Of a stretch of DNA of 64,000 bases, positions 1-10,542 are shown in pieces. Within the stretch, counting starts at the first letter, position 1. Every line of letters starts with the position of its first letter. The position numbers and the translations under genes were made by a program. Below the pieces are notes generated by a model. The model made no database searches and was not told the origin of the DNA. It saw only the letters and a program-made list of their open reading frames with translations. This stretch comes from Hippasteria phrygiana (Eukaryota > Echinodermata > Asteroidea > Valvatida > Goniasteridae): NCBI GenBank assembly GCA_037893225.1, contig JAZGUH010000054.1:558001-622000 (forward strand). Direction: 5' to 3'.

Positions 1-85
1 ATCTGTGTACAGATTACCGTCTATTTATTGCTCCATGCCTGTCAAATTCCCTGGGGTATGGACTTGCTTTACTCATTCATAATTG
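1..85 (+). repeat. Partial monomer at left edge (positions 148-232)
   Basis: The window opens inside a monomer, at the ATCTGTGTACAGATTACC segment, and reaches the next monomer start at 86. The array therefore continues to the left. This piece matches 25520-25604, the start of the distant duplicate of block P. Confidence 0.95.
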
Positions 86-3054
86 CATGAAATATCAACC
101 AAATGCAGTAATTTTGACATGTGTGTATAGCTTAGATCTGGCGCTACATGTTGCAATCATCGGCGGCTTCCCAGAGTTAAAACTTGTGGAGAAAATTCAA
201 ACCTCGCAATGTTTATTTTTCTTTCCGGCCAACATCTGTGTACATGTTACCGTCTATTTATTGCTCCATGCATGTCAAATTCCCTGGGGTATGGACTTGC
301 TTTATTCATTCATAATTGCATGAAATATCAACCAAATGAAGTATTTTTGACATGTATGGATAGCTTAGATCTGGCGCTACATGTTGCAATCACCGGCGGC
401 TGCCTAGAGTTAAAACTTGTGGAGAAAATTCAAACCTCGCAATGTTTATTTTCTTTCCGGCCAACATCTGTGTACAGATTACCGTCTATTTATTGCTCCA
501 TGCCTGTCAAATTCCCTGGGGTATGGACTTGCTTTACTCATTCATAATTGCATGAAATATCAACCAAATGCAGTAATTTTGACATGTGTGTATAGCTTAG
601 ATCTGGCGCTACATGTTGCAATCATCGGCGGCTTCCCAGAGTTAAAACTTGTGGAGAAAATTCAAACCTCGAATGTTTATTTTCTTTCCGGCCAACATCT
701 GTGTACATGTTACCGTCTATTTATTGCTCCATGCATGTCAAATTCGCTGGGGTATGGACTTGCTTTACTCATTCATAATTGCATGAAATATCAACCAAAT
801 GCAGTATTTGTGACATGTATGGATAGCTTAGATCTGGCGCTACATGCTGCAATCACCGGCGGCTGCCTAGAGTTAAAACTTGTGGAGAAAATTCAAACCT
901 CGCAATGTTTATTTTCTTTCCGGCCAACATCTGTGTACATATTACCGTCTATTTATTGCTCCATGCCTGTCAAATTCCCTGGGGTATGGACTTGCTTTAC
1001 TCATTCATAATTGCATGAAATATCAACCAAATGCAGTAATTTTGACATGTATGTATAGCTTAGATCTGGCGCTACATGTTGCAATCATCGGCGGCTTCCC
1101 AGAGTTAAAACTTGTGGAGAAAATTCAAACCTCGCAATGTTTATTTTCTTTCCGGCCAACATCTGTGTATATATTACCGTCTATTTATTGCTCCATGCAT
1201 GTCAAATTCCCTGGGGTATGGACATGCTTGATTCATTCATAATTGCATGAAATGTCAACCAAATGCAGTATTTTTGACATGTATGGATAGTTTAGATCTG
1301 GCGCTACATGTTGCAATCATCGGCGGCTTCCTAGAGTTAAAACTTGTGGAGAAAATTCAAACCTCGCAATGTTTATTTTCTTTCCGGCCAACATCTGTGT
1401 GCAGATTAGCGTCTATTTATTGCTCCATGCCTGTCAAATTCCCTGGGGTATGGACTTGCTTTACTCATTCATAATTGCATGAAATATCAACCAAATGCAG
1501 TAATTTTGACATGTGTGTATAGCTTAGATCTGGCGCTACATGTTGCAATCATCGGCGGCTTCCCAGAGTTAAAACTTGTGGAGAAAATTCAAACCTCGCA
1601 ATGTTTATTTTCTTTCCGGCCAACATCTGTGTACATGTTACCGTCTATTTATTGCTCCATGCATGTCAAATTCCCTGGGGTATGGACTTGCTTTATTCAT
1701 TCATAATTGCATGAAATATCAACCAAATGCAGTATTTTTGACATGTATGGATAGCTTAGATCTGGCGCTACATGTTGCAATCATCGGCGGCTTCCTAGAG
1801 TTAAAACTTGTGGAGAAAATTCAAACCTCGCAATGTTTATTTTCTTTCCGGCCAACATCTGTGTACATATTACCGTCTATTTATTGCTCCATGCCTGTCA
1901 AATTCCCTGGGGTATGGACTTGCTTTACTCATTCATAATTGCATGAAATATCAACCAAATGCAGTAATTTTGACATGTGTGTATAGCTTAGATCTGGCGC
2001 TACATGTTGCAATCATCGGCGGCTTCCCAGAGTTAAAACTTGTGGAGAAAATTCAAACCTCGCAATGTTTATTTTCTTTCCGGCCAACATCTGTGTACAT
2101 ATTACCGTCTATTTATTGCTCCATGCATGTCAAATTCCCTGGGGTATGGACTTGCTTTATTCATTCATAATTGCATGAAATATCAACCAAATGCAGTATT
2201 TTTGACATGTATGGATAGCTTAGATCTGGCGCTACATGTTGCAATCATCGGCGGCTTCCTAGAGTTAAAACTTGTGGAGAAAATTCAAACCTCGCAATGT
2301 TTATTTTCTTTCCGGCCAACATCTGTGTACATGTAACCGTCTATTTATTGCTCCATGCATGTCAAATTCCCTGGGGTATGGACTTGCTTTACTCATTCAT
2401 AATTGCATGAAATATCAACCAAATACAGTAATTTTGACATGTATGGATAGCTTAGATCTGGCGCTACATGTTGCAATCATCGGCGGCTGCCTAGAGTTAA
2501 AACTTGTGGAGAAAATTCAAACCTCGCAATGTTTATTTTCTTTCCGGCCAACATCTGTGTACATATTACCGTCTATTTATTGCTCCATGCCTGTCAAATT
2601 CCCTGGGGTATGGACTTGCTTTATTCATTCATAATTGCATGAAATATCAACCAAATGCAGTAATTTTGGCATGTATGGATAGCTTAGATCTGGCGCTACA
2701 TGTTGCAATCATCGGCGGCTTCCCAGAATTAAAACTTGTGGAGAAAATTCAAACCTCGCAATGTTTATTTTCTTTCCGGCCAACATCTGTGTACATATTA
2801 CCGTCTATTTATTGCTCCATGCATGTCAAATTCCCTGGGGTATGGACATGCTTTATTCATTCATAATTGCATGAAATATCAACCAAATGCAGTATTTTTG
2901 ACATGTATGGATAGTTTAGATCTGGCGCTACATGTTGCAATCATCGGCGGCTTCCTAGAGTTAAAACTTGTGGAGAAAATTCAAACCTCGCAATGTTTAT
3001 TTTCTTTCCGGCCAACATCTGTGTGCAGATTACCGTCTATTTATTGCTCCATGC
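1..3054 (+). repeat. Block P copy 1 (about 13 monomers), duplicated at 25520-28573
   Basis: Every monomer here matches the one 25,519 bases downstream, including two private indels: an extra T in the TTTATTTTTCTTTCC run near 215 (also near 25733), and a lost C giving CCTCGAATG near 668 (also near 26187). I noticed about ten substitutions over 3 kb. Examples are AAATGAAGTA near 339, AAATGTCAACC near 1255 and CATGTAACCG near 2335 in this copy only. Agreement stops at 3055, where this copy has CATGCATG and the other CATGCCTG. The left limit is the window edge, so the duplication may be longer. Confidence 0.93.
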
Positions 3055-3333
3055 ATGTCAAATTCCCTGGGGTATGGACATGCTTTATTCATTCATAATT
3101 GCATGAAATATCAACCAAATGCAGTATTTTTGACATGTATGGATAGTTTAGATCTGGCGCTACATGTTGCAATCATCGGCGGCTTCCTAGAGTTAAAACT
3201 TGTGGAGAAAATTCAAACCTCGCAATGTTTATTTTCTTTCCGGCCAACATCTGTGTGCAGATTACCGTCTATTTATTGCTCCATGCCTGTCAAATTCCCT
3301 GGTGTATGGACTTGCTTTACTCATTCATAATTG
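2870..3333 (+). repeat. Single-monomer tandem duplication (2870 and 3102 copies)
   Basis: The monomers starting at 2870 and 3102 both carry the same set of variants: GTATTTTTGACATG, GATAGTTTAG, TTCCTAGAG and GTGTGCAGATT. The otherwise matching distant block (from 28389) has only one such monomer. Alignment to the distant block then resumes with a one-monomer shift (offset 25,287 instead of 25,519). The simplest reading is gain of one monomer here by unequal exchange; loss in the other copy is the alternative. Confidence 0.8.
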
Positions 3334-4236
3334 CATGAAATATCAACCAAATGCAGTAATTTTGACATGTGTGTATAGCTTAGATCTGGCGCTACATGTT
3401 GCAATCATAGGCGGCTTCCCAGAGTTAAAACTTGTGGAGAAAATTCAAACCTCGCAATGTTTATTTTCTTCCCGGCCACCATCCGTGTGCAGATTACCTT
3501 TTATTTATTGCTCCATGCCTGTCAAATTCCCTGGGGTATGGACTTGCTTTACTCATTCATAATTGCATGAAATATCAACCAAATACAGTCATTTTGAAAT
3601 GTATGGATAGCTTAGATCTGGCGCTACATGTTGCAATCATCGGCGGCTTCCTAGAGTTAAAATTTGTGGAGAAAATTCAAACCTCGCAATGTTTATTTTC
3701 TTTCCGGCCAACATCTGTGTACATGTTACCGTCTATTTATTGCTCCATGCATGTCAAATTCCCTGGGGTATGGACTTGCTTTACTCATTCATAATTGCAT
3801 GAAATATCAACCAAATTCAGTAATTTTGACATGTATGGATAGCTTAGATCTGGCGCTACATGTTGCAATTATCGCCGGCTTCTTAGAGTTAACACTTGTG
3901 GAGAAAATTCAAACCTCGCAATGTTTATTTTCTTTCCGGCCAACATCTGTGTACATATTACCGTATATTTATTGCTCCATGCATGTCAAATTCCCTGGGG
4001 TATGGACTTGCTTTACTCAATCATAATTGCATGAAATATCAACTAAATACAGTAATTTTGACATGTATGGATAGCTTAGATCTGGCGCTACATGTTGCAA
4101 TCATCGGCGGCTTCCTAGAGTTAAAATTTGTGGAGAAAATTCAAACCTCGCAATGTTTATTTTCTTTCCGGCCAACATCTGTGTACATGTTACCGTCTAT
4201 TTATTGCTCCATGCATGTCAAATTCCCTGGGGTATT
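3055..4236 (+). repeat. Mosaic monomers between blocks P and Q
   Basis: About five monomers of mixed subfamily. They include the first copy of the divergent TTCCCGGCCACCATCCG subfamily (near 3469), a TCATTTTGAAATG variant near 3590, the first ATTATCGCCGGC copy (near 3870), an ACTCAATCAT copy near 4014, and CAACTAAATAC near 4042. The order CAGTCATTTT, then ATTATCGCC, then ACTCAATCAT, then CAACTAAAT previews the order fixed in the right domain, without the EcoRV substitution. GGTATTGAC at 4231-4239 is a private change marking the end of this stretch. Confidence 0.8.
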
Positions 4237-7200
4237 GACTTGCTTTACTCATTCATAATTGCATGAAATATCAACCAAATGCAGTAATTTTGACATGTAT
4301 GTATAGCTTAGATCTGGCGCTACATATTGCAATCATCGGCGGCTTCTTAGAGTTAAAACTTGTGGAGAAAATTCAAACCTCGCAATGTTTATTTTCTTTC
4401 CGGCCAACATCTGTGTGCAGATTACCGTCTATTTATTGCTCATGCATGTCAAATTCCCTGGGGTATGGACTTGCTTTATTCATTCATAATTGCATGAAAT
4501 ATCAACCAAATGCAGTATTTGTGACATGTATGGATAGCTTAGATCTGGCGCTACATGTTGCAATCATCGGCGGCTTCCTAGAGTTAAAACTTGTGGAGAA
4601 AATTCAAACCTCGCAATGTTTATTTTCTTTCCGGCCAACATCTGTGTACATATTACCGTCTATTTATTGCTCCATGCATGTCAAATTCCCTGGGGTATGG
4701 ACTTGCTTTACTCATTCATAATTGCATGAAATATCAACCAAATACAGTAATTTTGACATGTATGGATAGCTTAGATCTGGCGCTACATGTTGCAATCATC
4801 GGCGGCTTCCCAGAGTTAAAACTTGTGGAGAAAATTCAAACCTCGCAATGTTTATTTTCTTTCCGGCCAACATCTGTGTACATGTTACCGTCTATTTATT
4901 GCTCCATGCATGTCAAATTCCCTGGGGTATGGACTTGCTTTACTCATTCATAATTGCATGAAATATCAACCAAATGCAGTAATTTTGACATGTGTGTATA
5001 GCTTAGATCTGGCGCTACATGTTGCAATCATCGGCGGCTTCCCAGAGTTAAAACTTGTGGAGAAAATTCAAACCTCGCAATGTTTATTTTCTTTCCGGCC
5101 AACATCTGTGTACATATTACCGTCTATTTATTGCTCCATGCATGTCAAATTCCCTGGGGTATGGACTTGCTTTATTCATTCATAATTGCATGAAATATCA
5201 ACCAAATGCAGTATTTTTGACATGTATGGATAGCTTAGATCTGGCGCTACATGTTGCAATCATCGGCGGCTTCCTAGAGTTAAAACTTGTGGAGAAAATT
5301 CAAACCTCGCAATGTTTATTTTCTTTCCGGCCAACATCTGTGTACATGTTACCGTCTATTTATTGCTCCATGCATGTCAAATTCCCTGGGGTATGGACTT
5401 GCTTTACTCATTCATAATTGCATGAAATATCAACCAAATGCAGTAATTTTGACATGTGTGTATAGCTTAGATCTGGCGCTACATGTTGCAATCATCGGCG
5501 GCTTCCCAGAGTTAAAACTTGTGGAGAAAATTCAAACCTCGCAATGTTTATTTTCTTTCCGGCCAACATCTGTGTACATATTACCGTCTATTTATTGCTC
5601 CATGCATGTCAAATTCCCTGGGGTATGGACTTGCTTTATTCATTCATAATTGCATGAAATATCAACCAAATGCAGTATTTTTGACATGTATGGATAGCTT
5701 AGATCTGGCGCTACATGTTGCAATCATCGGCGGCTTCCTAGAGTTAAAACTTGTGGAGAAAATTCAAACCTCGCAATGTTTATTTTCTTTCCGGCCAACA
5801 TCTGTGTACATGTTACCGTCTATTTATTGCTCCATGCATGTCAAATTCCCTGGGGTATGGACTTGCTTTACTCATTCATAATTGCATGAAATATCAACCA
5901 AATACAGTAATTTTGACATGTATGGATAGCTTAGATCTGGCGCTACATGTTGCAATCATCGGCGGCTGCCTAGAGTTAAAACTTGTGGAGAAAATTCAAA
6001 CCTCGCAATGTTTATTTTCTTTCCGGCCAACATCTGTGTACATATTACCGTCTATTTATTGCTCCATGCCTGTCAAATTCCCTGGGGTATGGACTTGCTT
6101 TACTCATTCATAATTGCATGAAATATCAACCAAATGCAGTAATTTTGACATGTATGGATAGCTTAGATCTGGCGCTACATGTTGCAATCATCGGCGGCTT
6201 CCCAGAATTAAAACTTGTGGAGAAAATTCAAACCTCGCAATGTTTATTTTCTTTCCGGCCAACATCTGTGTACATATTACCGTCTATTTATTGCTCCATG
6301 CATGTCAAATTCCCTGGGGTATGGACACGGTTTATTCATTCATAATTGCATGAAATATCAACCAAATGCAGTATTTTTGACATGTATGGATAGTTTAGAT
6401 CTGGCGCTACATGTTGCAATCATCGGCGGCTTCCTAGAGTTAAAACTTGTGGAGAAAATTCAAACCTCGCAATGTTTATTTTCTTTCCGGCCAACATCTG
6501 TGTGCAGATTACCGTCTATTTATTGCTCCATGCCTGTCAAATTCCCTGGGGTATGGACTTGCTTTACTCATTCATAATTGCATGAAATATCAACCAAATG
6601 CAGTAATTTTGACATGTGTGTATAGCTTAGATCTGGCGCTACATGTTGCAATTATCGGCGGCTTCTTAGATTTAACACTTGTGGAGAAAATTCAAACCTC
6701 GCAATGTTTATTTTCTTCCCGGCCACCATCCGTGTGCAGATTACCTTTTATTTATTGCTCCATGCCTGTCAAATTCCCTGGGGTATGGACTTGCTTTACT
6801 CATTCATAATTGCATGAAATATCAACCAAATACAGTCATTTTGACATGTATGGATAGCTTAGATCTGGCGCTACATGTTGCAATCATCGGCGGCTTCCTA
6901 TAGTTACAATTTGTGGAGAAAATTCAAACCTCGCAATGTTTATTTTCTTTCCGGCCAACATCTGTGTACATGTTACCGTCTATTTATTGCTCCATGCATG
7001 TCAAATTCCCTGGGGTATGGACTTGCTTTACTCATTCATAATTGCATGAAATATCAACCAAATTCAGTAATTTTGACATGTATGGATAGCTTAGATCTGG
7101 CGCTACATGTTGCAATTATCGCCGGCTTCTTAGAGTTAACACTTGTGGAGAAAATTCAAACCTCGCAATGTTTATTTTCTTTCCGGCCAACATCTGTGTA

Positions 7201-8036
7201 CATATTACCGTCTATTTATTGCTCCATGCCTGTCAAATTCCCTGGGGTATGGACTTGCTTTACTCATTCATAATTGCATGAAATATCAACCAAATGCAGT
7301 AATTTTGACATGTATGTATAGCTTAGATCTGGCGCTAAATGTTGCAATCATCGGCGGCTTCCCAGAGTTAAAACTTGTGGAGAAAATTCAAACCTCGCAA
7401 TGTTTATTTTCTTTCCGGCCAACATCTGTGTACATATTACCGTCTATTTATTGCTCCATGCATGTCAAATTCCCTGGGGTATGGACATGCTTTATTCATT
7501 CATAATTGCATGAAATATCAACCAAATGCAGTATTTTTGACATGTATGGATAGTTTAGATCTGGCGCTACATGTTGCAATCATCGGCGGCTTCCTAGAGT
7601 TAAAACTTGTGGAGAAAATTCAAACCTCGCAATGTTTATTTTCTTTCCGGCCAACATCTGTGTACAGATTACCGTCTATTTATTGCTCCATGGCTGTCAA
7701 ATTCCCTGGGGTATGGACTTGCTTTACTCATTCATAATTGCATGAAATATCAACCAAATGCAGTAATTTTGACATGTGTGTATAGCTTAGATCTGGCGCT
7801 ACATGTTGCAATCATCGGCGGCTTCCCAGAGTTAAAACTTGTGGAGAAAATTCAAACCTCGCAATGTTTATTTTCTTTCCGGCCAACATCTGTGTACATA
7901 TTACCGTCTATTTATTGCTCCATGCCTGTCAAATTCCCTGGGGTATGGACTTGCTTTACTCATTCATAATTGCATGAAATATCAACCAAATGCAGTAATT
8001 TTGACATGTATGTATAGCTTAGATCTGGCGCTACAT
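4237..8036 (+). repeat. Block Q copy 1: 16-monomer higher-order unit
   Basis: 3,800 bases that match 15603-19402 at a constant offset of 11,366, with no amino-acid-level difference in any stop-free frame that I compared. The offset is 49 monomers minus the two lost bases in between. The first 16 monomers (3,711 bp) are also the period that leads into copy 2 at 7948. Diagnostic markers are a lost C in GCTCATGCATG at about 4440, ACACGGTTTATTC near 6327, AGATTTAACAC near 6667, CCTATAGTTACAATT near 6897, ATTATCGCC near 7117 and GCGCTAAATG near 7337. Confidence 0.93.
5421..5652 (+). repeat. Reference 232-bp monomer used for numbering
   Basis: A typical exact-length copy. Landmarks by monomer position: CATGAAATAT 1-10; ACATGT 32-37; TAGC 43-46; invariant-looking TTAGATCTGGCGCTACA 47-63, containing the BglII palindrome AGATCT at 49-54 (5469-5474 here); second ACATGT 61-66; variable ATCATCGGCGGCTTC region 71-98; conserved GTGGAGAAAATTCAAACC 101-118; TTTT 131-134; CCGGCC 139-144; highly variable TGTGTACATA 151-160 (TGTACA is a BsrGI-type palindrome); CATGCATG 181-188; conserved AAATTCCCTGGGGTATGG 191-208. 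There are six CpGs, against about 8.7 expected from base composition. No internal subrepeat or strong dyad accounts for the monomer length. Confidence 0.9.
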
Positions 8037-10542
8037 ATTGCAATCATCGGCGGCTTCTTAGAGTTAAAACTTGTGGAGAAAATTCAAACCTCGCAATGTT
8101 TATTTTCTTTCCGGCCAACATCTGTGTGCAGATTACCGTCTATTTATTGCTCATGCATGTCAAATTCCCTGGGGTATGGACTTGCTTTATTCATTCATAA
8201 TTGCATGAAATATCAACCAAATGCAGTATTTGTGACATGTATGGATAGCTTAGATCTGGCGCTACATGTTGCAATCATCGGCGGCTTCCTAGAGTTAAAA
8301 CTTGTGGAGAAAATTCAAACCTCGCAATGTTTATTTTCTTTCCGGCCAACATCTGTGTACATATTACCGTCTATTTATTGCTCCATGCATGTCAAATTCC
8401 CTGGGGTATGGACTTGCTTTACTCATTCATAATTGCATGAAATATCAACCAAATACAGTAATTTTGACATGTATGGATAGCTTAGATCTGGCGCTACATG
8501 TTGCAATCATCGGCGGCTTCCCAGAGTTAAAACTTGTGGAGAAAATTCAAACCTCGCAATGTTTATTTTCTTTCCGGCCAACATCTGTGTACATGTTACC
8601 GTCTATTTATTGCTCCATGCATGTCAAATTCCCTGGGGTATGGACTTGCTTTACTCATTCATAATTGCATGAAATATCAACCAAATGCTGTAATTTTGAC
8701 ATGTGTGTATAGCTTAGATCTGGCGCTACATGTTGCAATCATCGGCGGCTTCCCAGAGTTAAAACTTGTGGAGAAAATTCAAACCTCGCAATGTTTATTT
8801 TCTTTCCGGCCAACATCTGTGTACATATTACCGTCTATTTATTGCTCCATGCATGTCAAATTCCCTGGGGTATGGACTTGCTTTATTCATTCATAATTGC
8901 ATGAAATATCAACCAAATGCAGTATTTTTGACATGTATGGATAGCTTAGATCTGGCGCTACATGTTGCAATCATCGGCGGCTTCCTAGAGTTAAAACTTG
9001 TGGAGAAAATTCAAACCTCGCAATGTTTATTTTCTTTCCGGCCAACATCTGTGTACATGTTACCGTCTATTTATTGCTCCATGCATGTCAAATTCCCTGG
9101 GGTATGGACTTGCTTTACTCATTCATAATTGCATGAAATATCAACCAAATGCAGTAATTTTGACATGTGTGTATAGCTTAGATCTGGCGCTACATGTTGC
9201 AATCATCGGCGGCTTCCCAGAGTTAAAACTTGTGGAGAAAATTCAAACCTCGCAATGTTTATTTTCTTTCCGGCCAACATCTGTGTACATATTACCGTCT
9301 ATTTATTGCTCCATGCATGTCAAATTCCCTGGGGTATGGACTTGCTTTATTCATTCATAATTGCATGAAATATCAACCAAATGCAGTATTTTTGACATGT
9401 ATGGATAGCTTAGATCTGGCGCTACATGTTGCAATCATCGGCGGCTTCCTAGAGTTAAAACTTGTGGAGAAAATTCAAACCTCGCAATGTTTATTTTCTT
9501 TCCGGCCAACATCTGTGTACATGTTACCGTCTATTTATTGCTCCATGCATGTCAAATTCCCTGGGGTATGGACTTGCTTTACTCATTCATAATTGCATGA
9601 AATATCAACCAAATACAGTAATTTTGACATGTATGGATAGCTTAGATCTGGCGCTACATGTTGCAATCATCGGCGGCTGCCTAGAGTTAAAACTTGTGGA
9701 GAAAATTCAAACCTCGCAATGTTTATTTTCTTTCCGGCCAACATCTGTGTACATATTACCGTCTATTTATTGCTCCATGCCTGTCAAATTCCCTGGGGTA
9801 TGGACTTGCTTTACTCATTCATAATTGCATGAAATATCAACCAAATGCAGTAATTTTGACATGTATGGATAGCTTAGATCTGGCGCTACATGTTGCAATC
9901 ATCGGCGGCTTCCCAGAATTAAAACTTGTGGAGAAAATTCAAACCTCGCAATGTTTATTTTCTTTCCGGCCAACATCTGTGTACATATTACCGTCTATTT
10001 ATTGCTCCATGCATGTCAAATTCCCTGGGGTATGGACACGGTTTATTCATTCATAATTGCATGAAATATCAACCAAATGCAGTATTTTTGACATGCATGG
10101 ATAGTTTAGATCTGGCGCTACATGTTGCAATCATCGGCGGCTTCCTAGAGTTAAAACTTGTGGAGAAAATTCAAACCTCGCAATGTTTATTTTCTTTCCG
10201 GCCAACATCTGTGTGCAGATTACCGTCTATTTATTGCTCCATGCCTGTCAAATTCCCTGGGGTATGGACTTGCTTTACTCATTCATAATTGCATGAAATA
10301 TCAACCAAATGCAGTAATTTTGACATGTGTGTATAGCTTAGATCTGGCGCTACATGTTGCAATTATCGGCGGCTTCTTAGATTTAACACTTGTGGAGAAA
10401 ATTCAAACCTCGCAATGTTTATTTTCTTCCCGGCCACCATCCGTGTGCAGATTACCTTTTATTTATTGCTCCATGCCTGTCAAATTCCCTGGGGTATGGA
10501 CTTGCTTTACTCATTCATAATTGCATGAAATATCAACCAAAT
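7948..10542 (+). repeat. Block Q copy 2 (about 11 monomers), tandem to copy 1
   Basis: Matches 4237-6831 at offset 3,711 and follows copy 1 directly, so copies 1 and 2 form a tandem of a 16-monomer unit, the second cut short. It shares the lost C in GCTCATGCATG (near 8152) and ACACGGTTTATTC (near 10036). Private changes are AAATGCTGTA near 8687 and GACATGCATGG near 10091. The copy ends at 10543, where copy 1 has AAATACAGTCATT and this one AAATGCAGTATTT. This marks a junction inside a monomer rather than at a fixed phase. Confidence 0.9.

Noticed and set aside
1576..1938. Repeated 120-codon open stretches, one per monomer, as candidate genes
   Set aside because: They begin at a TTG inside CTTGTGGAG and run through one monomer and into the next in a different frame. 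They recur every 232 bases because the DNA repeats. Period 232 is not a multiple of 3, nonsense variants are amplified, adjacent stretches overlap by about 130 bases, and no promoter, start context, intron signal or recognised domain is visible.
5463..5542. tRNA or 5S rRNA gene cluster
   Set aside because: The A- and B-box-like motifs are imperfect. The bases flanking the TTCAAAC loop do not pair, no acceptor stem forms, and no 5S internal control region is visible.
5421..5652. CENP-B box
   Set aside because: I looked for TTCG, four bases, A, two bases, CGGG on both strands of the reference monomer and found no match. The nearest, ATTCGCTGGGG near 743 and 26262, lacks the second half.
5421..5652. 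Excess of six-base palindromes (ACATGT twice, AGATCT, TGTACA, ATGCAT) as a functional signal
   Set aside because: About 3.6 such palindromes are expected by chance in 232 bases, so five is not remarkable.
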